Below are positions 57,522 through 64,000 of a stretch of 64,000 nucleotides of DNA, in pieces. Position 1 is the stretch's first letter; every line of letters begins with the position of its first letter. Below the pieces are notes generated by a model. It ran no database searches. It was given only the letters and a program-made list of their open reading frames with translations, and was not told the origin of the DNA. A program made the position numbers and the translations under genes. Source of the stretch: Chloroflexota bacterium (GTDB lineage: Bacteria; Chloroflexota; Anaerolineae; Aggregatilineales; J027); contig JACRBG010000046.1 of NCBI GenBank assembly GCA_016234595.1, forward strand, positions 184,919-248,918, read 5' to 3'.

Positions 57522-59129
57522 ATGTTTAAGAAACATAACAAAAAGCACCGTGGTTCGCTCCCCCAATCCGGACTCTCTCGTCGAGACTTCCTCCGCATTA
57601 GTGGTTTTACCCTAGCCGCCAGCACTCTGCCTCTCCCGTTAAGCAATAGTATAACAAACGTATGGCAACAGCCCACTCGTGCTGGCTTGCTGCGACGTCA
57701 AGCCAGCGGGACTCTGCGTGTAGCATGGGGTGCACCTGTCACGCTTGACCCAGCCAAAGCCTCGGCTGACAGCGAGATTGCGTTCTTAAATGCGGTCTAT
57801 GATTATTTGATTGATACCAATGACAAAGCCGAGCTCACCCCACGCCTAGCCCAAAGCTGGTCAGTCAGTGAAGACGGTTTGGAATATACGCTCAAATTGG
57901 TTGAAGGTGCGACCTTCCACGATGGTAGTCCCTTCTCTTCAGCCGATGTGGTCTACACCTTTAACCGTCTAAAAGACCCCAATATCTCCAGCGCAGTTGA
58001 TTTATTTGAGGTAGTAGATGAAATCGTAGCCGTTGATCCAACAACGGTCACATTCCGCTTAAATAAGACCAATCCTGATTTCCTCTACAGCCTCTCTGAT
58101 AATCGCACCTTGATTATCAAAGACGGCACAGAAGATCCAACGGCCGATTTTAATGGTACTGGAGCCTTCAAACTCGTGGAATATCGCCAAGAAGACCGTG
58201 CGACGTTCGAGGCTAATCCGAGCTATTGGCTGGCTGGCGCACCGGGAGTGGCAAATCTTGAATTTATCTTCTTTGGCGATGAAGATGCCCGTGTGAATGC
58301 CCTGCGCGATGCATCGGTTGAAATTCTGCCCCGTATGGCAAATGAGACCTTCCTTGCCCTGCAATCCGAAGGATCCTACAAAACCTACGATATTGCCACC
58401 AACGGCTATGATGCCGCCCGTCTGCGTTTTGATCGAGGGGTTGGGACAGATCCGCGCATTTGGCAAGCCTTTAAGCTGGCTACCGACCGCAGCGAGATTT
58501 TTGACAAAGTAACCCTTGGCTTTGGCGCTGAAGGTAAAGACAGCCCTATTGGCCCACTCTATGGTTTGTATTATGATGCCGAACTCCGCGTGCCCGCCCG
58601 TGACCCACAGGCAGCGCGTGACCTTCTAACGGCAGCAGGTTATCCTGATGGCCTCGATTTGCCATTTTACTATCCCACTGCCCCCAATCGGGAGCAATTG
58701 GCAAGCATCTTGCGTTCACAGTGGCAAGATGCCGGCATCCGCGTAGAACTGAATCCGCGTGAAGAAGCTGTGTACTATGCTGATGGCCCGGATAGCTGGC
58801 TGGAAGCCGATCTAGGCATCACACCGTGGGGGTCGCGTCCCACCCCGCAGTTCTATCTAGATGTTGCCCTTAAGACGGGGGCAGTTTGGAACGAAGCCAA
58901 ATATTCCGACACTGAACTGGATGCCCTGATTGACCTTGCCGGGTCGTCTCTTGATCAAGAAGAACGGGTAGACGCCTATCGTCGAATTCAAGCTGTCTTG
59001 ATTGAGCGCGGCCCTCTAATTATCCCCTACTTCTTTGCCAGCCTAACCGCGACAGGTGAATCGGTGGAGGGCATTGCCCCCCACCCCTTCCCCGGGCGCA
59101 TGGATTTGCGTTTTGCAACCGTTGGCTAG
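57522..59129 (+). CDS. Tat-exported peptide ABC substrate-binding protein
   Basis: The 535-residue family-5 binding protein has a twin-arginine signal, SRRDFLRISGFTLAAS (about 19-34), so it is exported folded. Landmarks of the family follow: LRVAWGAPVTLDPAKASAD, LAQSWSVSEDGLEYTLKLVEGATFHDGSPF, GTGAFKLVEY, and ATDRSEIFDKV. AAAGGGA lies before the ATG at 57522. It leads a complete importer operon and is separated from the next gene by an attenuator hairpin. Confidence 0.93.
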   Translation: MFKKHNKKHRGSLPQSGLSRRDFLRISGFTLAASTLPLPLSNSITNVWQQPTRAGLLRRQASGTLRVAWGAPVTLDPAKASADSEIAFLNAVYDYLIDTNDKAELTPRLAQSWSVSEDGLEYTLKLVEGATFHDGSPFSSADVVYTFNRLKDPNISSAVDLFEVVDEIVAVDPTTVTFRLNKTNPDFLYSLSDNRTLIIKDGTEDPTADFNGTGAFKLVEYRQEDRATFEANPSYWLAGAPGVANLEFIFFGDEDARVNALRDASVEILPRMANETFLALQSEGSYKTYDIATNGYDAARLRFDRGVGTDPRIWQAFKLATDRSEIFDKVTLGFGAEGKDSPIGPLYGLYYDAELRVPARDPQAARDLLTAAGYPDGLDLPFYYPTAPNREQLASILRSQWQDAGIRVELNPREEAVYYADGPDSWLEADLGITPWGSRPTPQFYLDVALKTGAVWNEAKYSDTELDALIDLAGSSLDQEERVDAYRRIQAVLIERGPLIIPYFFASLTATGESVEGIAPHPFPGRMDLRFATVG

Positions 59130-59138
59130 GATTTTATT

Positions 59139-59168
59139 GGAGCAGGTCTATGGGCTTGCTCCGTTTTT
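59139..59168 (+). terminator. Attenuator/terminator after the binding-protein gene
   Basis: A stem of 6 Watson-Crick pairs (GGAGCA 59139-59144 with TGCTCC 59157-59162), extendable with G-U pairs, is followed by GTTTTTATTTTT. In an operon it would let most transcripts stop after the binding protein, giving it excess over the membrane parts. Confidence 0.75.
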
Positions 59169-59189
59169 ATTTTTCTTATGTTACATTAA

Positions 59190-60104
59190 ATGACAAATAA
59201 GATGGCTCACCCTGCTGCGGCTGAAGGTACACACTTTCCATCTCGATTATTGCATACCTTGCGCGGGTTGATTTCGGCGCCGTTTCCTCTCATCGGGACA
59301 TTAGCCTTTTTGGGATTCCTGCTCCTGGCTATTTTCGGTCATCAAATCGCCCCTTATGCCTTCGACGACCAAGATTTTGACGCTCGTCAGCCCCCAGATT
59401 GTGCCCTGCGTGTGCTTAACCCTTTCCAGCAAGGGTGCGATCATCCTTTTGGCACAGATAACTTAGGCCAAGATGTCTACAGCCGCGTAATTTTGGGGAC
59501 TCAAGAAGTCTTTCGATTAGCGGGCCTTGGCACACTACTGGCAGTCATCATCGGCACGACCATAGGCTTGGTTATCGGTTATGAAGGTGGGCTGTTAGAC
59601 GAGGTAGTGGCACGGCTACTCGATAGTTTTCTAGCGATGCCAGCTTTGTTATTGGCTCTTGTATTGCTTGGCTCGTTGGGTGACGCCGAAAATAGTCTAT
59701 TTTTGGTACTCATTATAGTATATGCACCTATTGTAGCCCGCGTGGTGCGCAGCAATGTCCTAGAAATCAAGACGCGCGGATTTGTTGAAGCGGCTCAACT
59801 GCGGGGTGAAACACGATTTTATATCCTATTTCGTGAGATACTGCCTTCAGTCATTCCGGCACTGGTCGTCGAGGCATCATTGCGCTTCTCTTATGGCATA
59901 TTTTTGGTCGCGTCACTTGGTTTTTTGGGGATTGGTGCTCATCCCCCCACCCCCAATTGGGGCTTAATGGTGAGCGATGCCCGCACATGGTACAGCATCG
60001 CCCCTTGGATGCTGGAATATCCAGCGGGGGCCATTGTTACCCTCGTAATAGCGGTCAACTTGATGTCCGATGGTATCCGAAAATTAGTTCAGCGCAGTAA
60101 TTAG
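59190..60104 (+). CDS. dppC: DppC-type ABC permease
   Basis: The 304-residue permease has the DppC extracytoplasmic insert with two cysteines (CALRVLNPFQQGCDHPFGTD), the GTDNLGQDVYSRVILG motif, the EAA-like GFVEAAQLRGETRFYILFREILP and LGFLGIGAHPPTPNWGLMV. It forms the channel with the DppB-type permease at 62663. Confidence 0.92.
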   Translation: MTNKMAHPAAAEGTHFPSRLLHTLRGLISAPFPLIGTLAFLGFLLLAIFGHQIAPYAFDDQDFDARQPPDCALRVLNPFQQGCDHPFGTDNLGQDVYSRVILGTQEVFRLAGLGTLLAVIIGTTIGLVIGYEGGLLDEVVARLLDSFLAMPALLLALVLLGSLGDAENSLFLVLIIVYAPIVARVVRSNVLEIKTRGFVEAAQLRGETRFYILFREILPSVIPALVVEASLRFSYGIFLVASLGFLGIGAHPPTPNWGLMVSDARTWYSIAPWMLEYPAGAIVTLVIAVNLMSDGIRKLVQRSN

Positions 60105-60114
60105 GAAAAACATT

Positions 60115-60588
60115 ATGATCATTCGCCAAGCCACCCTCGATGATGCTCGGCTACTCGCTGCATTAAGTACCCATGTGCAACAAGTTCATGTGGAAGCACG
60201 GCCCATAACTTTTAAACCTGCCGAGGTCACCGACGAACTCATTCAATTTTACACTGACCTACTGCCACAGCCCGATCACTATATTTTCATCGTGGAGGGC
60301 GATGGCATGGCAATTGGTTATGTCTTTGTAAAATGGGTAAATCGTCCTGCTAATCCGTTTATCAATGCCGATCACTTTCTGCATGTTGACCAAATTTCGG
60401 TCAATCCAGAGGCACGCGGCAAGGGCTATGGCAAAGTATTGATGAGTGCCGTCTACGACCTAGCCCAGCAGCATAACATTAAGCGCATCACCCTTGATGT
60501 GTGGCAATTCAATACAAGTGCCATTGAGTTTTACCTCAATCTTGGCTTCAATCCCTTTATGCAGCGGATGGAACTGTTCCTTGAATGA
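60115..60588 (+). CDS. GNAT-family N-acetyltransferase
   Basis: The 157-residue protein begins MIIRQATLDDARLLAAL and contains the acetyl-CoA loop ARGKGYGKVLM (QxxGxG/A), then TLDVWQFNTSAIEFYLNLGF. The acyl acceptor is unknown. It lies inside the peptide importer operon, 10 bp after dppC, and its last 8 bp overlap the ATPase start. This placement suggests that it modifies an imported compound or a resistance target, but that is inference. Confidence 0.9.
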   Translation: MIIRQATLDDARLLAALSTHVQQVHVEARPITFKPAEVTDELIQFYTDLLPQPDHYIFIVEGDGMAIGYVFVKWVNRPANPFINADHFLHVDQISVNPEARGKGYGKVLMSAVYDLAQQHNIKRITLDVWQFNTSAIEFYLNLGFNPFMQRMELFLE

Positions 60589-62659
60589 TCAACCTGTCCT
60601 AGAAGTCCAAAATTTGCACGTCCGCTATCGCGCGAATCGCCGTTGGTATGAGGCCATCAGCGGCTTCGAAATTACCGTCTGCCCCGGTCAGATTTATGGC
60701 GTTGTTGGCGAATCTGGGTCGGGTAAAAGCACTGCGATTAAGGCCATCATTCGCTATTTAGGTAAAAATGGCAAAATCAGCGAGGGGCAGATTTTATTAA
60801 ACGGTGAAGATATTGCCCACAAGCCGCGCCGCCAATTGAATAAATTGTGGGCCAAACAGATGCACATGCTACCGCAAAATCCATTTAGTGCCCTTAATCC
60901 GGCCTTACGGGTGGGGGAGCAAGTAGCGGAAACCATTCGCATTCGAGACCGGGTCAGCCGTTCCCAAGCCCGTGCAAAAGCAATTGCCATGCTAGAGCGG
61001 GTACGCCTAGCCGACGCGAAAGAGGTCAGTCGCCGCTATCCCCATGAATTGAGTGGTGGGATGCAGCAGCGTATTGTCCTAGCAATGGCCTTCAGCGCCT
61101 CCCCACAAATCCTGATGTTGGACGAGCCCACTACCAGTCTAGATGTCACAACTGAAGCCACCATTTTAGACATCATCCGTGATTTGGTGCAGGCCACCCA
61201 AGCCGGAGCAATTTATGTCACGCATGATTTAGGTGTCGTGGCCCAATTATGTGAACGAGTCGCGGTGATGTACGCTGGTGAAATTGTCGAAGATGCTCCC
61301 GTCCAAGACCTATATGCGAACCCCCTGCATCCCTATACGATTGGTTTAATCGCCTGCGTGCCACGTTTGGGGCAAACCAAGAGCGAAGCGATCTTACAGA
61401 CAATTCCGGGCCGGCCCCCTTCCCTGCAAAATCGCGGGCGAGGCTGTATTTTTGCACCACGCTGTCCAGTCGCAGTGGAGCAATGCTTTGTAGAGCATCC
61501 GCCATTAGAGCAAGCTGCTGATGGACGGAAAGTTCGCTGTCACCGCTGGCATGAAATTGCATCGGGTGAATTAGTTGTCGAACAAGCCTTCACCAGTGGT
61601 CTAGAGATGAGCAAACATCTTGAACGCGAACCACTTCTCTCCGTCGAAAATCTGACCAAATATTATGATGTACCACGTGGTTTGCTCGATTTTTTGCAGG
61701 GCAAGCCTGCTTCGAGTATCAAAGCCGTTGATGGCGTGAATCTGGGCATTCAGCAAGGGCACACACTCGGTCTCGTTGGGGAAAGTGGCAGCGGGAAAAC
61801 AACCCTCGCCCGTATGATTGTTGGCCTAATTAGTCGCACCGATGGGAAAATTGAATTAAAGGGTAAGCCGATTGGCAACACCGTGCGGCAGCGCAATCGG
61901 GATGCCCTCCGTCAAATTCAAATGGTATTCCAAAACCCCCAAGATTCGCTCAATCCCTATCTCACGATTGGGCAGGCCATCCGTCGCCCCTTGATGCGAT
62001 TAGCAAAACATAACCGCCAAGAGGCCGAAAAAGAAGTACGTCGCCTGTTAAACGCGGTCAATCTCGATGAAAGTTATATCAATCGCTTTCCAGCTATATT
62101 GAGTGGCGGGGAACGTCAGCGTGTCGCCATTGCCCGCGCCTTTGCCTCTCTACCAGACCTTATTGTCTGCGACGAGCCGGTTTCCGCATTGGATGTCTCT
62201 GTTCAAGCCGCTGTGTTAAATTTGCTGGCCCGCTTGCAAGCCGAAAATGACACCTCGTATCTATTTATCTCACATAATTTAGCAGTAGTAGGTTATCTGG
62301 CCGATTATTTGATCGTGATGTATCTGGGCCAAATTTTTGAGGTTGGTTATGGGCACGATCTATTCGCGCCGCCCTATCATCCTTATACCGAGGCGCTAGT
62401 ATCCGCCATTCCAATACCCGACCCGAATTATAAAACACAGCAAATACGGCTCAGTAATGACATCCCTAGCCCGCGCAATCTGCCCACTGGCTGTCGTTTT
62501 CACACCCGCTGTCCCCGCAAAATCGGCTCAATTTGCGAACAGGAAGTTCCACCATGGCAAGATGATGGCGACGGGCATTACATTCGCTGCCATATCCCAT
62601 TAGAGGAGCTTACAGCATTGCAACAATCTAGCCCCCTACCCCAAAATCAGGAGAGTTGA
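60581..62659 (+). CDS. Fused DppD-DppF ABC ATPase
   Basis: This 692-residue chain carries two ATPases that are normally separate. The first (about 5-310) has [24 protein letters not shown] and LDEPTTSLD; the second (about 345-680) has [24 protein letters not shown] and CDEPVSALD. Each is followed by the oligopeptide-transport C-terminal Cys motif (GCIFAPRCP...C; GCRFHTRCP...C). I place the start at the TTG at 60581, where NDQPVLEVQNLHVRY begins. A start at 60494 would give 29 extra, unrelated residues inside the GNAT gene. Confidence 0.92.
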   Translation: MNDQPVLEVQNLHVRYRANRRWYEAISGFEITVCPGQIYGVVGESGSGKSTAIKAIIRYLGKNGKISEGQILLNGEDIAHKPRRQLNKLWAKQMHMLPQNPFSALNPALRVGEQVAETIRIRDRVSRSQARAKAIAMLERVRLADAKEVSRRYPHELSGGMQQRIVLAMAFSASPQILMLDEPTTSLDVTTEATILDIIRDLVQATQAGAIYVTHDLGVVAQLCERVAVMYAGEIVEDAPVQDLYANPLHPYTIGLIACVPRLGQTKSEAILQTIPGRPPSLQNRGRGCIFAPRCPVAVEQCFVEHPPLEQAADGRKVRCHRWHEIASGELVVEQAFTSGLEMSKHLEREPLLSVENLTKYYDVPRGLLDFLQGKPASSIKAVDGVNLGIQQGHTLGLVGESGSGKTTLARMIVGLISRTDGKIELKGKPIGNTVRQRNRDALRQIQMVFQNPQDSLNPYLTIGQAIRRPLMRLAKHNRQEAEKEVRRLLNAVNLDESYINRFPAILSGGERQRVAIARAFASLPDLIVCDEPVSALDVSVQAAVLNLLARLQAENDTSYLFISHNLAVVGYLADYLIVMYLGQIFEVGYGHDLFAPPYHPYTEALVSAIPIPDPNYKTQQIRLSNDIPSPRNLPTGCRFHTRCPRKIGSICEQEVPPWQDDGDGHYIRCHIPLEELTALQQSSPLPQNQES

Positions 62660-62662
62660 TGG

Positions 62663-63637
62663 ATGCTTATTTTCATGCTCCGTCGGTTATTCTTTTTCCT
62701 AGTTACGCTGGTCTTCACTTCGATCCTGATTTTCCTGCTGACCCGTGTTCTGCCGGGTGATGTGGCTCGCATTAAAGCTGGGCGGGATGCTCCCGAAGAA
62801 GCCGTCGAGCAGGTGCGTCATGATTTAGGCCTCGACAAGCCGCTGCCTGTCCAATATTTCAATTGGATTACACATCTGGTCCAAGGCGATTGGGGAGATT
62901 CGTTTACCACCAATGCCCCTATCTATCCCGATGTACGTCAGCGCCTCGAAAATTCAGGTCGCCTTGCCCTCTTGACCCTGCTTATCGCTATTCCAATTTC
63001 CATTGTTATGGGAATCATTGCGGCCCTCAATGAGAACAACTTGATAGATGGTCTTATCTCGATATTTACGCTAGGGGTCGTTAGCCTGCCTGAATTTGTG
63101 ACAGGCATTTTTCTGATTAACACTGTCGCTTTTAAATGGGCTAAAAAATGGGATTGGTTGCCGTTTGAATTGCGGGGAAGCGCGTCTGGCTTTAAGCCTG
63201 AAATGTCCTTTACCGAATCCCTCCCTTATCTTACCCTGCCAGCCATTGCCGCGACTTTTGTCCTTTTGGCTTATGTTACACGCTTGACCAGAGCAGGGGT
63301 TATTGAAGAACTCAAACGCGACTACGTGCGCACGGCTGAACTCAAAGGACTCCCCTACCCCATCGTGATTGTACGCCATGTTTTGCGCAACGCCCTCTCC
63401 CCCACCGTGACCGTCATCGCCATTAGTCTAGGCTGGTTGATTAGCGGATTGGTCGTGGTCGAGGCCGTGTTTAATTATAAGGGGCTTGGCAGTTTACTAA
63501 TTTTTGCCGTCGCCAATCGTGACCTACCCATTATTCAGGCAATTGTGATGATTACAGTAGCGGTGATTCTGTTGGCAAATTTCCTAGCGGACTTGATGTA
63601 TGCTTTTCTAAATCCGCGTATCCGTTTGGGGGAATAA
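62663..63637 (+). CDS. dppB: DppB-type ABC permease
   Basis: The 324-residue permease starts at an ATG 3 bp after the ATPase stop. It shows the DppB pattern: LTRVLPGDVARIKAG, LGLDKPLPVQYFNWI, the EAA loop RDYVRTAELKGLPYPIVIVRHVLRNAL and a final VVVEAVFNYKGLGSLL. It completes the operon order binding protein, dppC, GNAT, dppD-dppF, dppB, which is unusual because dppB normally precedes dppC. Confidence 0.93.
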   Translation: MLIFMLRRLFFFLVTLVFTSILIFLLTRVLPGDVARIKAGRDAPEEAVEQVRHDLGLDKPLPVQYFNWITHLVQGDWGDSFTTNAPIYPDVRQRLENSGRLALLTLLIAIPISIVMGIIAALNENNLIDGLISIFTLGVVSLPEFVTGIFLINTVAFKWAKKWDWLPFELRGSASGFKPEMSFTESLPYLTLPAIAATFVLLAYVTRLTRAGVIEELKRDYVRTAELKGLPYPIVIVRHVLRNALSPTVTVIAISLGWLISGLVVVEAVFNYKGLGSLLIFAVANRDLPIIQAIVMITVAVILLANFLADLMYAFLNPRIRLGE

Positions 63638-63920
63638 ATGAATAGCCCATTTCTGATGACTATCCAAGAGGTTTATCCTGTTAAACATGCAAAAAGGGGG
63701 CATGGATTGAGGATCATTGAACTCAATGAAGTAAGGACAGGTATAGCATTGACCTAACCCAATAGCACGGCATTAAAATTGCTTTAGAAATAGGGAGTAA
63801 ATTCGAATTATGGGAAAGAGCTACGGTAACAGTTTATTAAACGCAAAACGGGTAGGGAGGAGGAAGGAGGCGGGGTTGGAAAGGTGGTCGAAGTTCCAAC
63901 AATCCAAGAAATGTGCATTG
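63638..63920. other. Gap between peptide operon and 5S rRNA
   Basis: About 280 bp with no gene. It contains a 25-bp almost pure purine tract (63850-63875) and a hairpin, GTTGGAA (63875-63881) with TTCCAAC (63894-63900), about 20 bp beyond the 3' end of the 5S gene. On the minus strand the hairpin is followed by C/T-rich sequence, so it may end the rRNA transcript, but it lacks a plain T-run. Confidence 0.4.
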
Positions 63921-64000
63921 AGTTGGCAGTGACCTACTCTCCCAGAGGACGACTCCCCCAGTACCATCGGCGCTGACGGGCTTAACTGCCGGGTTCGGGA
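63921..64000 (-). rRNA. rrf: 5S ribosomal RNA (partial)
   Basis: Reverse-complemented, the last 80 bases read CCCGAACCCGGCAGTTAAGC, then CAGCGCCGATGGTACT and GAGAGTAGGTCACTGCC, which are the conserved 5S loop and stem sequences. The 3' end lies near 63921; the 5' end is beyond the window. As the 5S is last in a standard rrn operon, 23S and 16S probably lie to the right on the same strand. Confidence 0.95.

Noticed and set aside
60494..60580. Upstream start of the fused ABC ATPase
   Set aside because: It would overlap the GNAT gene by 95 bp and add 29 unrelated residues; the TTG at 60581 begins exactly at the conserved ABC N-terminus.
63850..63875. Purine-rich tract as a replication or regulatory element
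   Set aside because: A single 25-bp run beside an rRNA gene is not enough evidence for an origin or triplex element.

Overview
The window looks like a chromosomal segment of a Chloroflexota bacterium, most likely of the Anaerolineae and its relatives. This is inferred from gene content, not from a phylogenetic marker. The supporting signs are: Thr/Pro-rich membrane linkers behind a Ser/Thr kinase domain, a giant DUF11-repeat surface protein with a sortase domain, HEAT and FHA/zinc-ribbon proteins, many ABC importers for peptides and amino acids, frequent TTG/GTG starts, and roughly balanced base composition. The only RNA gene seen is a partial 5S rRNA at the right edge (minus strand). No CRISPR array, insertion sequence, tRNA or prophage was found.

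Layout. 1-4.3 kb (+): a REC-CpaE-like ATPase cut by the window edge, a sirtuin overlapping a GAF histidine kinase, a Uma2-type nuclease and an unknown protein. 4.3-9.0 kb (-): an apparent malQ-hutH-hutU operon. 9.2-11.2 kb (+): a secreted endonuclease/exonuclease/phosphatase-fold protein. 11.2-17.0 kb (-): a polar amino-acid ABC importer (binding protein, permease, ATPase) followed by a secreted SecD-P1-like protein. 17.2-20.6 kb (+): a peptide-type binding protein and two permeases without ATPases. 20.6-22.7 kb (-): yraN-miaA and a membrane-anchored unknown. 22.8-27.5 kb (+): a cyclic-nucleotide-binding protein, cinA, an MFS exporter and a PD-(D/E)xK-like unknown. 27.5-29.5 kb: a HARE-HTH/Mrr endonuclease, a small HTH regulator and an SRPBCC protein. 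29.5-35.5 kb: lepA, an esterase, a zinc-ribbon membrane protein, radC, a FecR-like protein and acyP. 35.5-40.8 kb (-): HEAT protein, rseP, a monooxygenase-like ABM protein, prfB (with its programmed frameshift) and ftsY. 41.0-45.2 kb (+): FHA protein, moaC, a moaD-moaE fusion, and a Ser/Thr kinase with an extracellular NBR1-like domain. 45.3-57.0 kb (-): one 3920-residue gene. 57.5-63.6 kb (+): a complete dipeptide/oligopeptide importer operon with a GNAT acetyltransferase inside it.

The most interesting item is the 3920-residue protein. It carries a signal peptide, about 20 DUF11-like repeats, an LPTTG sorting motif, a hydrophobic segment with a short basic cytoplasmic loop, a second hydrophobic segment, and a C-terminal sortase domain with the His, Cys and Arg catalytic residues in place. 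Substrate signal and enzyme are thus on one chain, arranged so that both would lie outside the membrane. Other unusual items are: six exactly spaced CX7C units inserted in an amino-acid ABC permease, a SecD P1 periplasmic domain made as a free-standing secreted protein, a MoaD-MoaE fusion, a CinA with an eroded deamidase domain, two perfect operator-like palindromes ahead of binding-protein genes, and a recurring GGGCAG-stem terminator placed between convergent genes.
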